Below are positions 52,518 through 61,978 of a stretch of 64,000 bases of DNA, in pieces. Under the pieces are notes generated by a model. It ran no database searches. It was not told the DNA's origin and saw only the letters and a program-made list of their open reading frames with translations. Position 1 is the stretch's first letter. Every line of letters starts with the position of its first letter. This DNA comes from Comamonas testosteroni (GTDB taxonomy: Bacteria; Pseudomonadota; Gammaproteobacteria; Burkholderiales; Burkholderiaceae_C). Location: the NCBI RefSeq assembly GCF_014076415.1, contig NZ_CP043568.1, positions 1,488,001 to 1,552,000 of the forward strand, given 5' to 3'. A program made the position numbers and the translations under genes.

Positions 52518-54932
52518 ATGTCTGGACAAACCCCTTTGCCTTCTACCGAGCTGGACCTGCCACTGCTGCCGCTGCGCGATGTGGTGGTGTTTCCGCATAT
52601 GGTGATTCCACTGTTCGTGGGGCGTGCCAAGAGCATCAAGGCTCTGGAGCTGGCCATGGAAGGCGACCGCCGCATCATGCTGGTGGCGCAGAAGACGGCC
52701 TCCAAGGACGAGCCTGCAGCGGAAGACATGTTTGATGTGGGCTGTGTCTCCACCATCTTGCAGATGCTCAAGCTGCCCGACGGCACCGTGAAGGTGCTGG
52801 TGGAAGGCCAGCAGCGCGCGCTGGTCAAGCAGGTTGCCGACGAAGAGTCTCACTTCACGGCATCTGTGACGCCCGTGGAGCCCGAAGGCGATGCCCATGA
52901 GCAAAGCGAAATCGAAGCTTTGCGGCGTGCCGTGACCCAGCAGTTTGATCAGTACGTCAAACTCAACAAGAAAATTCCTCAGGAAATCCTGACTTCGATC
53001 GCCAGCATCGACGATGCCGGTCGTCTGACGGACACCATTGCGGCCCACCTGCCTCTCAAGCTCGAGAGCAAGCAGGCGGTACTGGATCTGGTGGACATCA
53101 AGGAGCGTCTGGAAAACCTGTTCGAGCAACTCGAGCGCGAGGTTGACATCCTCAACGTCGACAAGCGCATCCGTGGCCGCGTCAAGCGCCAGATGGAGAA
53201 AAATCAGCGCGACTTCTATCTGAATGAGCAGGTCAAGGCCATCCAGAAGGAGCTGGGCGAGGGTGAGGACGGTGCCGACATCGAGGAGATCGAGAAAAAG
53301 ATCAAGCTCGCCAAGATGCCTGCCGATGCTCGCAAAAAGGCTGAGGCCGAGCTCAAGAAGCTCAAGCTGATGTCGCCCATGTCGGCTGAAGCTTCGGTGG
53401 TGCGCAACTACATCGAAGTGCTGACTGGACTGCCCTGGAGCAAGAAGACCAAGATCAAGCACAATCTGGCGAATGCCGAGGAAGTGCTGAACGAAGATCA
53501 CTTCGGCCTGGAAAAGGTCAAGGACCGCATTCTCGAGTATCTTGCCGTGCAGCAGCGTGTGGACAAGGTCAAGGCGCCCATTCTGTGCCTGGTGGGTCCT
53601 CCCGGCGTGGGCAAGACCTCGCTGGGGCAGTCCATTGCCAAGGCCACAGGTCGCAAGTACGTGCGCATGGCGCTGGGCGGCATGCGAGACGAGGCGGAAA
53701 TTCGCGGTCACCGCCGTACCTATATCGGCGCCATGCCCGGCAAGGTGCTGCAGAGCCTGGAGAAGGTTGGAACGCGCAATCCTCTGTTCCTGCTGGACGA
53801 AATCGACAAGCTGGGCATGGACTTCCGTGGCGATCCTTCGAGCGCGCTGCTGGAAGTGCTGGACCCCGAACAGAACAACAAGTTTGGTGACCACTACGTG
53901 GAGGTCGACTTCGACCTGTCCGACGTGATGTTTGTGGCGACCTCCAACTCCATGAACATCCCTTCGGCCTTGCTGGATCGCATGGAGGTGATTCGCCTGT
54001 CGGGCTACACAGAAGACGAAAAAACCAATATTGCCATCCGCTATCTGCTGCCCAAGCAGATCACCAACAACGGCGTGAAGGACGGCGAGCTGGAAGTGAC
54101 CGAAGCCGCGATTCGTGACATCGTGCGCTACTACACCCGCGAAGCGGGCGTGCGTTCGCTTGAACGCGAGCTGTCCAAGATTTGCCGCAAGGTGGTCAAG
54201 GGCTTGCAACTTGGCAAGCTTCAGCCCAAGGTGGAGGTGAATGCCGACAACCTCAATGAATATCTGGGCGTGCGCAAGTTCAGCTATGGCCGTGCCGAGC
54301 ATGCCAATCAGGTGGGGCAGGTTGTGGGTCTGGCCTGGACCGAAGTCGGCGGCGATCTGCTGACCATCGAAGCCGCCACCATGCCAGGCAAGGGCGTCAT
54401 TACGCGCACAGGTTCTCTGGGCGATGTGATGAAGGAGTCGGTCGAAGCTGCTCGCACCGTGGTGCGTAGCCGAGCTCGTTTGCTTGGTATCAAGGATGAA
54501 GCCTTCGAGAAAAAGGACATCCATGTGCACGTGCCTGACGGCGCTACACCCAAGGATGGCCCCAGCGCCGGGGCTGCGATGACGACAGCTTTTGTCTCGG
54601 CTCTCACAGGCATTCCCGTGCGGGCTGATGTGGCCATGACCGGTGAAATCACCTTGCGCGGCGAAGTCACGGCAATCGGCGGCCTCAAGGAAAAGCTGCT
54701 GGCTGCTCTGCGCGGTGGCATCAAGACCGTGCTCATTCCTGAAGAGAATGCCAAGGATTTGCAGGACATTCCCGATAATGTGAAGAGTGGTCTGGAAATC
54801 GTTCCTGTGAAGTGGATCGATCAGGTTCTTAAGGTGGCCCTGGAGCGTGTGCCGGATCCTTTGACTGAGGAAGCTGTAGCCACCGTGGCGTCCGCCGATG
54901 TCAAGCCGGTAGAGGCAGCCATCAAGCATTGA
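52518..54932 (+). CDS. lon: ATP-dependent protease Lon (La)
   Basis: This is a homo-hexameric AAA+ serine protease that degrades misfolded and regulatory proteins. The N-domain starts LPLLPLRDVVVFPHMVIPLFVGR. A long coiled-coil region lies near 185-260. Walker A is GPPGVGKTSL (near residue 360), Walker B FLLDEIDKLG, and the proteolytic dyad is Ser in PKDGPSAGAAM with Lys in GLKEKLLAA. Length is 804 residues, normal for Lon type A. GAGGA precedes the ATG. Read-through into the tRNA genes is probably limited by a short hairpin over the stop codon. Confidence 0.97.
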   Translation: MSGQTPLPSTELDLPLLPLRDVVVFPHMVIPLFVGRAKSIKALELAMEGDRRIMLVAQKTASKDEPAAEDMFDVGCVSTILQMLKLPDGTVKVLVEGQQRALVKQVADEESHFTASVTPVEPEGDAHEQSEIEALRRAVTQQFDQYVKLNKKIPQEILTSIASIDDAGRLTDTIAAHLPLKLESKQAVLDLVDIKERLENLFEQLEREVDILNVDKRIRGRVKRQMEKNQRDFYLNEQVKAIQKELGEGEDGADIEEIEKKIKLAKMPADARKKAEAELKKLKLMSPMSAEASVVRNYIEVLTGLPWSKKTKIKHNLANAEEVLNEDHFGLEKVKDRILEYLAVQQRVDKVKAPILCLVGPPGVGKTSLGQSIAKATGRKYVRMALGGMRDEAEIRGHRRTYIGAMPGKVLQSLEKVGTRNPLFLLDEIDKLGMDFRGDPSSALLEVLDPEQNNKFGDHYVEVDFDLSDVMFVATSNSMNIPSALLDRMEVIRLSGYTEDEKTNIAIRYLLPKQITNNGVKDGELEVTEAAIRDIVRYYTREAGVRSLERELSKICRKVVKGLQLGKLQPKVEVNADNLNEYLGVRKFSYGRAEHANQVGQVVGLAWTEVGGDLLTIEAATMPGKGVITRTGSLGDVMKESVEAARTVVRSRARLLGIKDEAFEKKDIHVHVPDGATPKDGPSAGAAMTTAFVSALTGIPVRADVAMTGEITLRGEVTAIGGLKEKLLAALRGGIKTVLIPEENAKDLQDIPDNVKSGLEIVPVKWIDQVLKVALERVPDPLTEEAVATVASADVKPVEAAIKH

Positions 54933-54943
54933 TGCTTGTTTTG
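54923..54943 (+). terminator. Short terminator overlapping the lon stop codon
   Basis: CAAGCA (54923-54928), a TTGA loop, TGCTTG (54933-54938) and then TTTT. The stem is only six base pairs, so termination may be partial. Confidence 0.55.
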
Positions 54944-55041
54944 TGAAAATTGTGGCGTTTTTTCTGGGAGGGCTCAGAACTGCGCTACAATTCATCCATC
55001 GCAGCAAACAACGTTGTACAATGTTGGGCTCCGGTAGATAT

Positions 55042-55117
55042 GCGGGAATAGCTCAGTTGGTAGAGCGATACCTTGCCAAGGTATAGGTCGACGGTTCGAA
55101 CCCGTTTTCCCGCTCCA
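55042..55117 (+). tRNA. tRNA-Gly (anticodon GCC), copy 1
   Basis: A 76-base cloverleaf: acceptor GCGGGAA with TTCCCGC, D arm GCTCAGTTGGTAGAGC, anticodon loop TTGCCAA (GCC), T arm ACGGGTTCGAACCCGT-like, and encoded CCA. Confidence 0.98.
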
Positions 55118-55175
55118 GGTTTTTCAGAGCCTGTAGCAATACAGGTTCGCATCAGAAAGCAAAAGCTTTTTGAAT

Positions 55176-55251
55176 GCGGGAATAGCTCAGTTGGTAGAGC
55201 GATACCTTGCCAAGGTATAGGTCGACGGTTCGAACCCGTTTTCCCGCTCCA
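55176..55251 (+). tRNA. tRNA-Gly (anticodon GCC), copy 2
   Basis: It has the same 76-base sequence as copy 1, with CCA encoded and the same GCC anticodon. Confidence 0.98.
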
Positions 55252-55308
55252 GGTTTTCAGAGCCTGTAGCAATACAGGTTCGCATCAGAAAGCGAAAGCT
55301 TTTTGAAT

Positions 55309-55384
55309 GCGGGAATAGCTCAGTTGGTAGAGCGATACCTTGCCAAGGTATAGGTCGACGGTTCGAACCCGTTTTCCCGCTCCA
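55309..55384 (+). tRNA. tRNA-Gly (anticodon GCC), copy 3
   Basis: It has the same 76-base sequence as copies 1 and 2. It lies 15 bases before the tRNA-Cys gene and is probably in the same transcript. Confidence 0.98.
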
Positions 55385-55399
55385 GGTTTTTGTGATAGC

Positions 55400-55473
55400 G
55401 GCGCGATAGCAAAGCGGTTATGCCCCGGATTGCAAATCCGGTTAGACCAGTTCGACTCTGGTTCGCGCCTCCA
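55400..55473 (+). tRNA. tRNA-Cys (anticodon GCA)
   Basis: A 74-base cloverleaf: acceptor GGCGCGA with TCGCGCC, discriminator T, encoded CCA, and anticodon loop TTGCAAA giving GCA. It follows the tRNA-Gly cluster and precedes a strong terminator. Confidence 0.97.
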
Positions 55474-55483
55474 AACTTGTGGC

Positions 55484-55518
55484 AAAAGCCCTGCAGATGA
55501 AAGTCTGCAGGGCTTTTT
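55484..55518 (+). terminator. Terminator of the tRNA-Gly/tRNA-Cys transcript
   Basis: A perfect stem (AAAAGCCCTGCAGA with TCTGCAGGGCTTTT) with a six-base loop, ending in five T. Confidence 0.93.
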
Positions 55519-55624
55519 GCTTTGTCCGCTTGATGCAAAAAAGGCTCTGTGTACCAGCCTGCCTTGCAGGCTGGACGCCGAATCTGCGTCACCCGATTCA
55601 ACTGCTGCCGTGCATTTCGGTATG

Positions 55625-55648
55625 AAAAAGCCCAGGGCATGCCTGGGC
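55625..55648 (-). terminator. Terminator of metE
   Basis: GCCCAGG (55630-55636) pairs with CCTGGGC (55642-55648). On the minus strand the stem is followed by five T. It lies about 30 bases after the metE stop codon. Confidence 0.85.
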
Positions 55649-55676
55649 AACTAGGAGAAGGCTGGAGCGCTGTCTT

Positions 55677-58001
55677 TTAGACGGATTCGGCTACTTTGAC
55701 AGAGTGGCGCAATGTTCTGGCGGCCTCCACCATGTGCCGCAGAGCAGGAATCACTTCTGCCCACTGGCGTGTCTTGAGGCCGCAGTCAGGGTTGACCCAA
55801 AGGCGTTCCGTGGGAATGCGTTTTGCGGCTTTTTGCATGAGCTCCACGATGCATGCCTTGGTGGGAATATTGGGAGAGTGGATGTCATAGACGCCCGGAC
55901 CGATCCCATTGGGGTAATCGAAGTGCTCGAAGGCCTCCAGCAACTCCATGTTCGAGCGCGAAGTCTCTATGGTGATCACATCGGCATCCATGGCTGCAAT
56001 CGAAGCAATGATGTCGTTGAACTCCGAATAGCACATATGGGTGTGAATCTGGGTTTCATCGACAACGCCATTGGCGCTGATGCGGAAGGACTCCACGGCC
56101 CAGTGCAGATATTCCTTCCATTGTGATTTGCGCAATGGCAAGCCCTCGCGCAATGCAGCCTCGTCGATCTGGATCACGCGCACGCCGGCTCTTTCCAGAT
56201 CCAGCACTTCCGCGCGAATCGCCAGAGCCAGCTGATAGCAGGATGTGGCGCGCGGCTGGTCGTCGCGCACGAATGACCAGTTCAGGATGGTGACCGGGCC
56301 TGTCAGCATGCCTTTCATGGGTTTGCGGGTCAAGGACTGGGCGTACTGGATCCATTCCGTCGTCATCGCCTTGGAGCGGCTGATGTCGCCGAACAGAATG
56401 GGTGGCTTGACGCAGCGTGAGCCGTAGGACTGCACCCAGCCGAACTGGCTGAAGGCGTAGCCGTCGAGTTGTTCTCCAAAGTATTCCACCATGTCGTTGC
56501 GCTCGGCCTCGCCATGCACCAGCACGTCCAATCCCAGGGCTTCCTGCGCTTGCACGCAGCGTTCGATCTCGGCGCGCATGGCGCCTTGGTAGCGGGCGAA
56601 ATCCAGGCGACCGGCCTTGAATTCGCTGCGCGCCTGGCGTATCTCTGTCGTCTGGGGAAAAGAGCCAATGGTGGTGGTCGGGAAGGCTGGCAGCTTCAGC
56701 AGCCGGGCTTGCTTGGGGGCGCGCACCTCGTAGCTGCTCTGGCGTTGGCCCCACTGGGAGCTGATCTGCTTGACTGCTGCTTGCACCACGGAGTTGTGGA
56801 CGCGAGGCGAAGTGCGGCGCGTGGCCAGAGCGGCTGCGTTGTCGGCCAGCTCGGCTGCGACAGCATCTCGGCCATCGCGCAAAGCCTTGCCCAGCACGCG
56901 TAGCTCATCCAGTTTCTGCAGAGCATAGGCCAGCCAGGATTTGATGTCGGCATCCAGCTTTTGTTCGCTGTTCAGATCCACGGGTACATGCAGCAAGGAG
57001 CACGATGGCGCAATCCAGAGACGCTCGCCTAGGCGCTCGGCCAGCGGCTCCACCCAGTCCAGCACGGCAGCGAGATCGGTTTTCCAGATATTGCGGCCGT
57101 TGATCACGCCCAGCGACAGCACCTTGTGCGCGGGCAGCAGCCCCAGCAGCTGCTGCACATCGTCCTGGCCGTTGATGGCATCGATGTGCAGGCCGGCTAT
57201 GGGCAGGTTTGCTGCCAGATATTTGTTTTCGGCCAACTGGCCGAAATAAGTGGCCAGCAGCAGCTTGATCTTGCTGCTTTTGAGGTGGTGGTATGCGGTG
57301 TTGAACGCGTGTTGCCAGTCGGCACCGAGCTCGGTGACGAGTATGGGCTCGTCCATCTGCACCCATTCCACGCCTTGGGTAGCCAATGTATCGAGCAATT
57401 GTGCATATACGGGCAGAAGGCGTTGCAGCAATTCCAGCTTGTTGGAGTCATCCTTGGCTTTGCCCAGTGCCAGATAGGTGACGGGGCCGATGAGGACGGG
57501 TTTGGCCTTGATGCCTTGTGCCCTGGCTTCGGCCAGTTGTTCCAGCAGGCGCGATGCATCGAGCTTGAATTCGGTGGTCGATCTGAACTCGGGCACGATG
57601 TAGTGGTAGTTGGTGTCAAACCACTTGGTCATCTCGCCCGCGGCGACGCCGCCAGCGCAGCAAGGGGTGTGATCGGCGCCGTGGGATTCTGTCCTGATCG
57701 CCGAACGGCCACGGGCCACGCGAAAGTAGTTGTCCAGCGCATCGCCTTCAAAGCCTTGCACCCGTTCGGGCAGATTGCCCAGCGTAAAGCTCATGTCCAG
57801 TACCTGATCGTAGAACGCGAAGTCACCCACGGGCACCCAGTCCAGCTCTTGCTGCGCGGTCCAGTGGCGTTGGCGCAGCTCGGCGCCCAGCGCCTTGAGC
57901 GCATCGCGCGAGGATTCGCCTCTCCAGTAGGACTCCAGCGCGAACTTCAGTTCGCGCTTTGCGCCGATGCGAGGAAAGCCCAGGTTGTGAATAGTCGTCA
58001 T
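55677..58001 (-). CDS. metE: Cobalamin-independent methionine synthase
   Basis: It transfers the methyl group from 5-methyltetrahydropteroyl-triglutamate to homocysteine. The N-terminal half starts [20 protein letters not shown], the family start. The C-terminal catalytic half has [25 protein letters not shown] and the zinc ligands His and Cys in THMCYSEF, Glu in IETSRS and Cys in NPDCGLKTR. Length is 774 residues. The frame is open to 58154, but the ATG at 58001 matches the family. The gene is divergent from metR, with a perfect MetR box between them, and has its own terminator. Confidence 0.97.
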   Translation of the reverse strand: MTTIHNLGFPRIGAKRELKFALESYWRGESSRDALKALGAELRQRHWTAQQELDWVPVGDFAFYDQVLDMSFTLGNLPERVQGFEGDALDNYFRVARGRSAIRTESHGADHTPCCAGGVAAGEMTKWFDTNYHYIVPEFRSTTEFKLDASRLLEQLAEARAQGIKAKPVLIGPVTYLALGKAKDDSNKLELLQRLLPVYAQLLDTLATQGVEWVQMDEPILVTELGADWQHAFNTAYHHLKSSKIKLLLATYFGQLAENKYLAANLPIAGLHIDAINGQDDVQQLLGLLPAHKVLSLGVINGRNIWKTDLAAVLDWVEPLAERLGERLWIAPSCSLLHVPVDLNSEQKLDADIKSWLAYALQKLDELRVLGKALRDGRDAVAAELADNAAALATRRTSPRVHNSVVQAAVKQISSQWGQRQSSYEVRAPKQARLLKLPAFPTTTIGSFPQTTEIRQARSEFKAGRLDFARYQGAMRAEIERCVQAQEALGLDVLVHGEAERNDMVEYFGEQLDGYAFSQFGWVQSYGSRCVKPPILFGDISRSKAMTTEWIQYAQSLTRKPMKGMLTGPVTILNWSFVRDDQPRATSCYQLALAIRAEVLDLERAGVRVIQIDEAALREGLPLRKSQWKEYLHWAVESFRISANGVVDETQIHTHMCYSEFNDIIASIAAMDADVITIETSRSNMELLEAFEHFDYPNGIGPGVYDIHSPNIPTKACIVELMQKAAKRIPTERLWVNPDCGLKTRQWAEVIPALRHMVEAARTLRHSVKVAESV

Positions 58002-58092
58002 GCAGAAATCCAGTCTTGTGATCCTTGGCCCATGGCCAGAGTGGCTCGGGTCAGCGGACTGGATGTTCCTGGAATCAATGCATGAAGTAAAA

Positions 58093-58105
58093 TGGTCGTT
58101 TTTCA
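58093..58105. promoter_or_regulatory. Degenerate MetR-like site
   Basis: TGGTCGTTTTTCA matches TGAA-N5-TTCA with six of eight conserved bases. It lies nine bases from the perfect site, and tandem MetR sites are common in front of metE. Confidence 0.45.
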
Positions 58106-58113
58106 TGTATCCA

Positions 58114-58126
58114 TGAATTGTGTTCA
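58114..58126. promoter_or_regulatory. Perfect MetR binding box between metE and metR
   Basis: TGAATTGTGTTCA is an exact match to the MetR consensus TGAA-N5-TTCA. It ends three bases before the metR ATG and lies 112 bases upstream of metE, fitting autorepression of metR and activation of metE with homocysteine. Confidence 0.85.
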
Positions 58127-58129
58127 CAG

Positions 58130-59053
58130 ATGATTGAGCGTATCCATCTTGCAATCGTGCAAGAGGTTGAAAAACAAGGCTCTTTGACTGCGGCAGCCGA
58201 TGTGTTGTGCGTCACCCAGTCCGCCCTGAGCCACAGCATGAGAAAGCTGGAGGCCCAACTCGGCACCGATGTCTGGTTGCGTGAAGGGCGCAGCCTGCGC
58301 CTGACGCAGGCGGGTCAATACCTGCTGGCGGTGGCCAATCGCGTGCTGCCTCAGCTGGATCTGGCCGAGTCGCGTTTGCAGCAATTTGCCTTGGGAGAGC
58401 GCGGCAGCTTGCGCATCGGCATGGAATGCCATCCTTGCTACCAGTGGCTGCTGAAAATCGTCTCACCTTATCTGGCCGCCTGGCCCGATGTGGATGTGGA
58501 CGTGAAGCAGAAGTTCCAGTTTGGCGGCATCGGTGCGCTGTTCGGCTATGAGATCGACATGCTGGTCACGCCCGATCCGTTGTTCAAGCCGGGTCTGCAC
58601 TTTGAGCCTGTTTTTGACTATGAGCAGGTGCTGGTCGTGGCTGCGGATCACGCCTTGGCCCGGGTCGACCATGTCAAGCCCGGCGATCTGTCTCGCGAGG
58701 TGCTGATTACCTATCCCGTGGCTGTGGACCGGCTCGACATCTATACCCGGTTTTTGCTACCCAAAGGTATTGCCCCCAGGCGCCATAAAACCATAGAAAC
58801 CACCGACATCATGATGCAGATGGTCGCCAGCGGGCGGGGCGTCGCGGCCCTGCCGCGCTGGCTGGCTCTGGAATATGCCGAAAAGATGGCAGTTGTCCCC
58901 GTGAAGCTGGGCAGCAAGGGGATCGCCAAGCAAATCTACCTCGGCGCGCGCGAGGCAGAGTTGCATACCGACTATCTACAGGCCTTTATTGCGCTGGCAC
59001 GGGAACCTGGCCTGGCTATGCGTGCTGCCGCGCCCACGCAGGACGACTCTTGA
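58130..59053 (+). CDS. metR: MetR, LysR-type regulator of methionine genes
   Basis: The protein has 307 residues. The helix-turn-helix lies at about 3-60 ([31 protein letters not shown] read in blocks, then [16 protein letters not shown]), and the effector domain contains [15 protein letters not shown] and [20 protein letters not shown], both characteristic of MetR, which responds to homocysteine. The ATG at 58130 is used; a TTG at 58118 inside the MetR box is less likely. It is divergent from metE. The following gene converges 43 bases after its stop. Confidence 0.93.
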   Translation: MIERIHLAIVQEVEKQGSLTAAADVLCVTQSALSHSMRKLEAQLGTDVWLREGRSLRLTQAGQYLLAVANRVLPQLDLAESRLQQFALGERGSLRIGMECHPCYQWLLKIVSPYLAAWPDVDVDVKQKFQFGGIGALFGYEIDMLVTPDPLFKPGLHFEPVFDYEQVLVVAADHALARVDHVKPGDLSREVLITYPVAVDRLDIYTRFLLPKGIAPRRHKTIETTDIMMQMVASGRGVAALPRWLALEYAEKMAVVPVKLGSKGIAKQIYLGAREAELHTDYLQAFIALAREPGLAMRAAAPTQDDS

Positions 59054-59095
59054 GAAGAGCAGCAGCCGACGGCTGAATAAGCGATGGCGGCTGAC

Positions 59096-60313
59096 TCACA
59101 TGTTGATGGCCGTCATGCCCGGTGCGGATGCACGGTCGGCTTGCCGTCCGGCCTGCACGCCCCATAGCCACATGGCGCCGCCCGCCAGCAGCGTTAGCAC
59201 AAACGATTGCTGTGCGCCCCAGTGGTCGATCAGCCATCCGGCAGCGGCAGCGCCCAGGGCCACACCGCTGGCGAGGCCAGTCAGCAGCCAGGTCATGCCC
59301 TCGGTCAGTCGGTTTGCTTGTACCTGCCGCTCCACCAGACTCATGGCCACGGTAATCGTCGGACCAAAGGTAATGCCTGCCAGCAGCACGGCCAGAGTCA
59401 GCGCGGTCAGATTGCTGGCCAGCAACAGGGGCAGGGCGGAGATGGCGACCGATGCACCGACCCAGACGATCTGGCGGCTGAGCGGCATCTGCAGGCGCAG
59501 CGTGCCAAACAGCAAGCCCATGGCACAGGAGCCCAGCGCATAGAAGGACAGCACCACACTGGCCATACCGGGCTGGCCCTGAACTGTGGCAAAGGCCACG
59601 CTGGCCACATCGATCACGCCTACGATGACGCCTTGTGCCAGCATGAACAGCGCCAGCGTTCGCACTATGGGCTGGCGCAGCATCGACGAAGCCCCGCCTT
59701 TTTCCGAGCCTGTGCGTGGGCTGACAGGTGGCTCGGTGCGGCGTTGCACCACAAACAGGCCCACGCCGATGATGAGGAACAAAGCTGCTGCCAGCGGGCC
59801 GGCCTCGGGGAACAGCAGCATGCTGAGCCCCACCGACAGCGGAGGGCCGACGATAAAGGCCAGATCGTCAAGCACGCCCTCCAGTGCAAATGCGGTCTGC
59901 AGTTGAGGCGTTCCACTGTAGATTGCCGTCCAGCGGGCGCGAACCATAGCCGGCATGCTGGGCAGGCTGCCAACGGCTGCGGCCAGTACCAGCAGCAGCC
60001 AGTCCGGTCCCTGCCAGTGGGCACAGGCCAGCAGTGCCAGCATGGACAACGCACTGCTGGCGGCCGCAAACGGCAGCACCCTGAACTGCCCGTAACGGTC
60101 AACCAGCGCCGAGATGCGCGGTGCCAGAACGGCAATCGACAGCGCGAAACAGGCCGACACCATGCCTGCCAGCGTGTAGGCGCCGCGCTGCTGCGACAGC
60201 ATGGTGATCAAGCCAATCCCCGTCATGGACAGCGGCAGTCGCGCCAGCAGCCCGGCCAGCACAAAGCCCGTGCTGCCCGGTGCCGTAAACAGCTTGCGGT
60301 AAGCATTCAACAT
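59096..60313 (-). CDS. Major facilitator superfamily transporter
   Basis: The protein has 405 residues and about 12 TM segments. The cytoplasmic loop after TM2 (PRISALVDRYGQFRVLP) is the MFS signature loop (GxxxDRxGRR-like). A hydrophilic central loop with SPRTGSEKGG separates the halves (near 195-210). It belongs to a drug/metabolite efflux-like branch; the substrate is unknown. The gene is divergent from a TetR gene with palindromes between them, a common arrangement for an efflux pump and its repressor. Confidence 0.87.
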   Translation of the reverse strand: MLNAYRKLFTAPGSTGFVLAGLLARLPLSMTGIGLITMLSQQRGAYTLAGMVSACFALSIAVLAPRISALVDRYGQFRVLPFAAASSALSMLALLACAHWQGPDWLLLVLAAAVGSLPSMPAMVRARWTAIYSGTPQLQTAFALEGVLDDLAFIVGPPLSVGLSMLLFPEAGPLAAALFLIIGVGLFVVQRRTEPPVSPRTGSEKGGASSMLRQPIVRTLALFMLAQGVIVGVIDVASVAFATVQGQPGMASVVLSFYALGSCAMGLLFGTLRLQMPLSRQIVWVGASVAISALPLLLASNLTALTLAVLLAGITFGPTITVAMSLVERQVQANRLTEGMTWLLTGLASGVALGAAAAGWLIDHWGAQQSFVLTLLAGGAMWLWGVQAGRQADRASAPGMTAINM

Positions 60314-60338
60314 GGAAACCCTTGCATAGATTCATTTA

Positions 60339-60353
60339 CATACATTGTGTATG
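60339..60353. promoter_or_regulatory. Palindrome 1 between the MFS and TetR genes
   Basis: CATACATTGTGTATG is a perfect 6-3-6 palindrome, 25 bases upstream of the MFS start. It shares the CATAC/GTATG half-site with the second palindrome and is a probable TetR operator. Confidence 0.65.
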
Positions 60354-60384
60354 CGAGTGACATTCTAGGAGCTTGGGATGGAGC

Positions 60385-60403
60385 GCGTATGATTGGCATA
60401 CGC
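60385..60403. promoter_or_regulatory. Palindrome 2 between the MFS and TetR genes
   Basis: GCGTATGATTGGCATACGC is a perfect 7-5-7 palindrome. A further TGTATG half-site follows at 60408. It lies 30 bases upstream of the preferred TetR start, which supports autoregulation. Confidence 0.65.
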
Positions 60404-60433
60404 TTTGTATGTGAATATTGCCGGGAGTTCGCA

Positions 60434-61030
60434 GTGACCCAAGTCCGCCAGAGTCGTGCCAGCATGATCGAAGCCACGCGGGCCAAGCTGATCAGCGCGG
60501 CGCGCAGCGCTTTCGCCCAGCATGGCTATGCCCAGGCGGCCATGGACGAGCTGACCGCGCAGGCCGGTTTGACGCGCGGCGCGCTCTATCACCACTTTGG
60601 TGGCAAGCCCGGCCTGCTGGCTGCCGTGGTGGCGCAGATGGATGAAGAAATGGACCAGCGTCTGGAACGCGTGCTGCGGGCTCATGCCGATCCATGGGAA
60701 GGTTTTCTGGCCTATTGCCGCGCCTATCTGACCATGGCGCAGGAGGCTGAAATTCGCCGCATCGTGCTGCAGGATGCGCGCTCCGTGCTCACCGGCACCG
60801 ATCAGGGGCAGCAGCACCAGCAATGCATTGCTTTTATTGCCGGCTTTGTGCAGCAGCTCATCGACCAGGGCATCATCGTGAATGCCAGCGCAGCGGCGCT
60901 GGCAAGGTTGCTCAATGGCTGCCTGATCGAAGCGGCTTTCTGGATTGCCGAGGAGGGCGCTCCGCCCGAGCGCCTGAACGAGGCCTTGCAGGCGCTGGAA
61001 CTGATGCTGCAGGGCTGGAAGGCGGCGTGA
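60434..61030 (+). CDS. TetR-family transcriptional regulator
   Basis: The protein has 198 residues. The N-terminal DNA-binding domain contains KLISAARSAFAQHGYAQAAMDELTAQAGLTRGALYHHFGGKPGLLAAVV (read in blocks at about 15-63), the TetR helix-turn-helix. The rest is a helical ligand-binding domain. The GTG at 60434 is chosen because GGGAG lies seven bases in front. An ATG at 60389 is in frame but lies within the palindrome. It probably represses the divergent MFS gene. The inducer is unknown. The 255 bases after it contain no supportable gene. Confidence 0.9.
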   Translation: MTQVRQSRASMIEATRAKLISAARSAFAQHGYAQAAMDELTAQAGLTRGALYHHFGGKPGLLAAVVAQMDEEMDQRLERVLRAHADPWEGFLAYCRAYLTMAQEAEIRRIVLQDARSVLTGTDQGQQHQQCIAFIAGFVQQLIDQGIIVNASAAALARLLNGCLIEAAFWIAEEGAPPERLNEALQALELMLQGWKAA

Positions 61031-61285
61031 GCCGTTGCCAGAGCCGTGCTGCAGCCATGCCTGCTGCTGCTTGGCAGTAGTCAGAATGAGGATCGTTTTG
61101 ACTGCCTGGATGTTCTCGAGTTGGGGGCATCAGGGATTTTGTGCAAGCGAACAATCCGGAATTTGCAAAGAGTCCGGGCCTGGAGGCCTTACCGGAATCG
61201 GCGACCGGCCGCATTCGAGTCGCCTGAGGTCTTCAGGGCGCTTCAAAGAGGTTGCTGCCGACGGCGATCAAGCTGATGCCGCAAG

Positions 61286-61888
61286 TCAGTCAGGCAGGTA
61301 AGGCGAGATATTGGCGATGGCCCGGGCCATATAGACATCTTTCTCACCCACAGGGGCCACATAATGCAATGCACTCCTGGCGGCCTCGATCCCCTCGACA
61401 CGGGCAATAAGCCATGCGGCAAGGTATTGAGCTGCCAGGCAGCCTCCAGCGGTAGCCACGTTGCCGCTTGCGAAGAAGGGCTGCTCCAGCACGCGAATGC
61501 CAGCCTCTTCAACCCAGGGCCTGGTTGTCAGGTCGGTACATGCCATCACGCCATCCAGCAAGCCGAGCTTGGCCAGTATCAGCGTGCCGGAGCACTGTGC
61601 AGCAATCAGTTGCCGTGCAGGGTCCAGTCTGAGCCTTGACATGAGGTCGGCATTGCGCGCGACCTCACGCGTTTGCATTCCACTGCCCACGATGACCGCA
61701 TCTGCAGCACTCGCATCCTCCAGAGTGGCCTGGGCTTCTATGACTACTCCATTCATTGATTTGACGCGTGCGCTCGGGCAGGCAATCGAGACCCGCCAAC
61801 CGGGCCGCTTGATGCGGTTGAGTATGCCTAGAGAAATGAGTGAATCGAGCTCGTTAAAGCCTTCGAAAGTCAGGATTGCGATATGCAT
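61286..61888 (-). CDS. DJ-1/PfpI family protein (GATase1-like)
   Basis: The protein has 200 residues and starts MHIAILTFEGFNELDSL, a common beginning for this family. The nucleophile elbow is AAQCSGTLILA, with Cys near residue 99. The Glu at the usual early position may be the one in FEGFNELD. The start at 61888 follows GGA eight bases upstream. Members act as glyoxalases, isonitrile hydratases or regulators' partners; the sequence does not settle which. It is divergent from a MocR-type regulator, which is likely to control it. Confidence 0.83.
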   Translation of the reverse strand: MHIAILTFEGFNELDSLISLGILNRIKRPGWRVSIACPSARVKSMNGVVIEAQATLEDASAADAVIVGSGMQTREVARNADLMSRLRLDPARQLIAAQCSGTLILAKLGLLDGVMACTDLTTRPWVEEAGIRVLEQPFFASGNVATAGGCLAAQYLAAWLIARVEGIEAARSALHYVAPVGEKDVYMARAIANISPYLPD

Positions 61889-61910
61889 TGGGATGTTCCG
61901 GATGTGAGCT

Positions 61911-61970
61911 TGTATCAATGGTCATGCTAGAGATGAGATCCAATACACTCAATTAATTGTCATGGATACA
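61911..61970. promoter_or_regulatory. Spaced inverted repeat between the DJ-1 and MocR genes
   Basis: TGTATC (61911-61916) and GATACA (61965-61970) are perfect inverted half-sites separated by 48 bases, each near one of the divergent starts. They may be regulator contact points; support is limited to symmetry. Confidence 0.3.
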
Positions 61971-61978
61971 GGCTCTAT

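Larger units (their letters stand above)
55042..55384 (+). repeat. Tandem duplication of tRNA-Gly with its spacer
   Basis: Three identical tRNA-Gly genes start at 55042, 55176 and 55309, that is 134 and 133 bases apart. The two spacers are nearly identical, differing by one T in a T-run and by an A/G at one position in the GCAAAAGC/GCGAAAGC segment. This indicates recent unequal duplication. Confidence 0.95.

Noticed and set aside
52335..55007. Minus-strand open frame of 890 residues
   Set aside because: It is antisense to lon; there is no ribosome binding site and no recognisable domain.
55042..55384. Regularly spaced repeats that could suggest a CRISPR array
   Set aside because: The repeated units are complete tRNA-Gly genes with nearly identical spacers, not short repeats with unique spacers.
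61035..61301. Plus-strand open frames after the TetR gene
   Set aside because: There is no ribosome binding site or homology-like motif, and they overlap the end of the DJ-1 gene. They could be a decayed remnant but cannot be supported.
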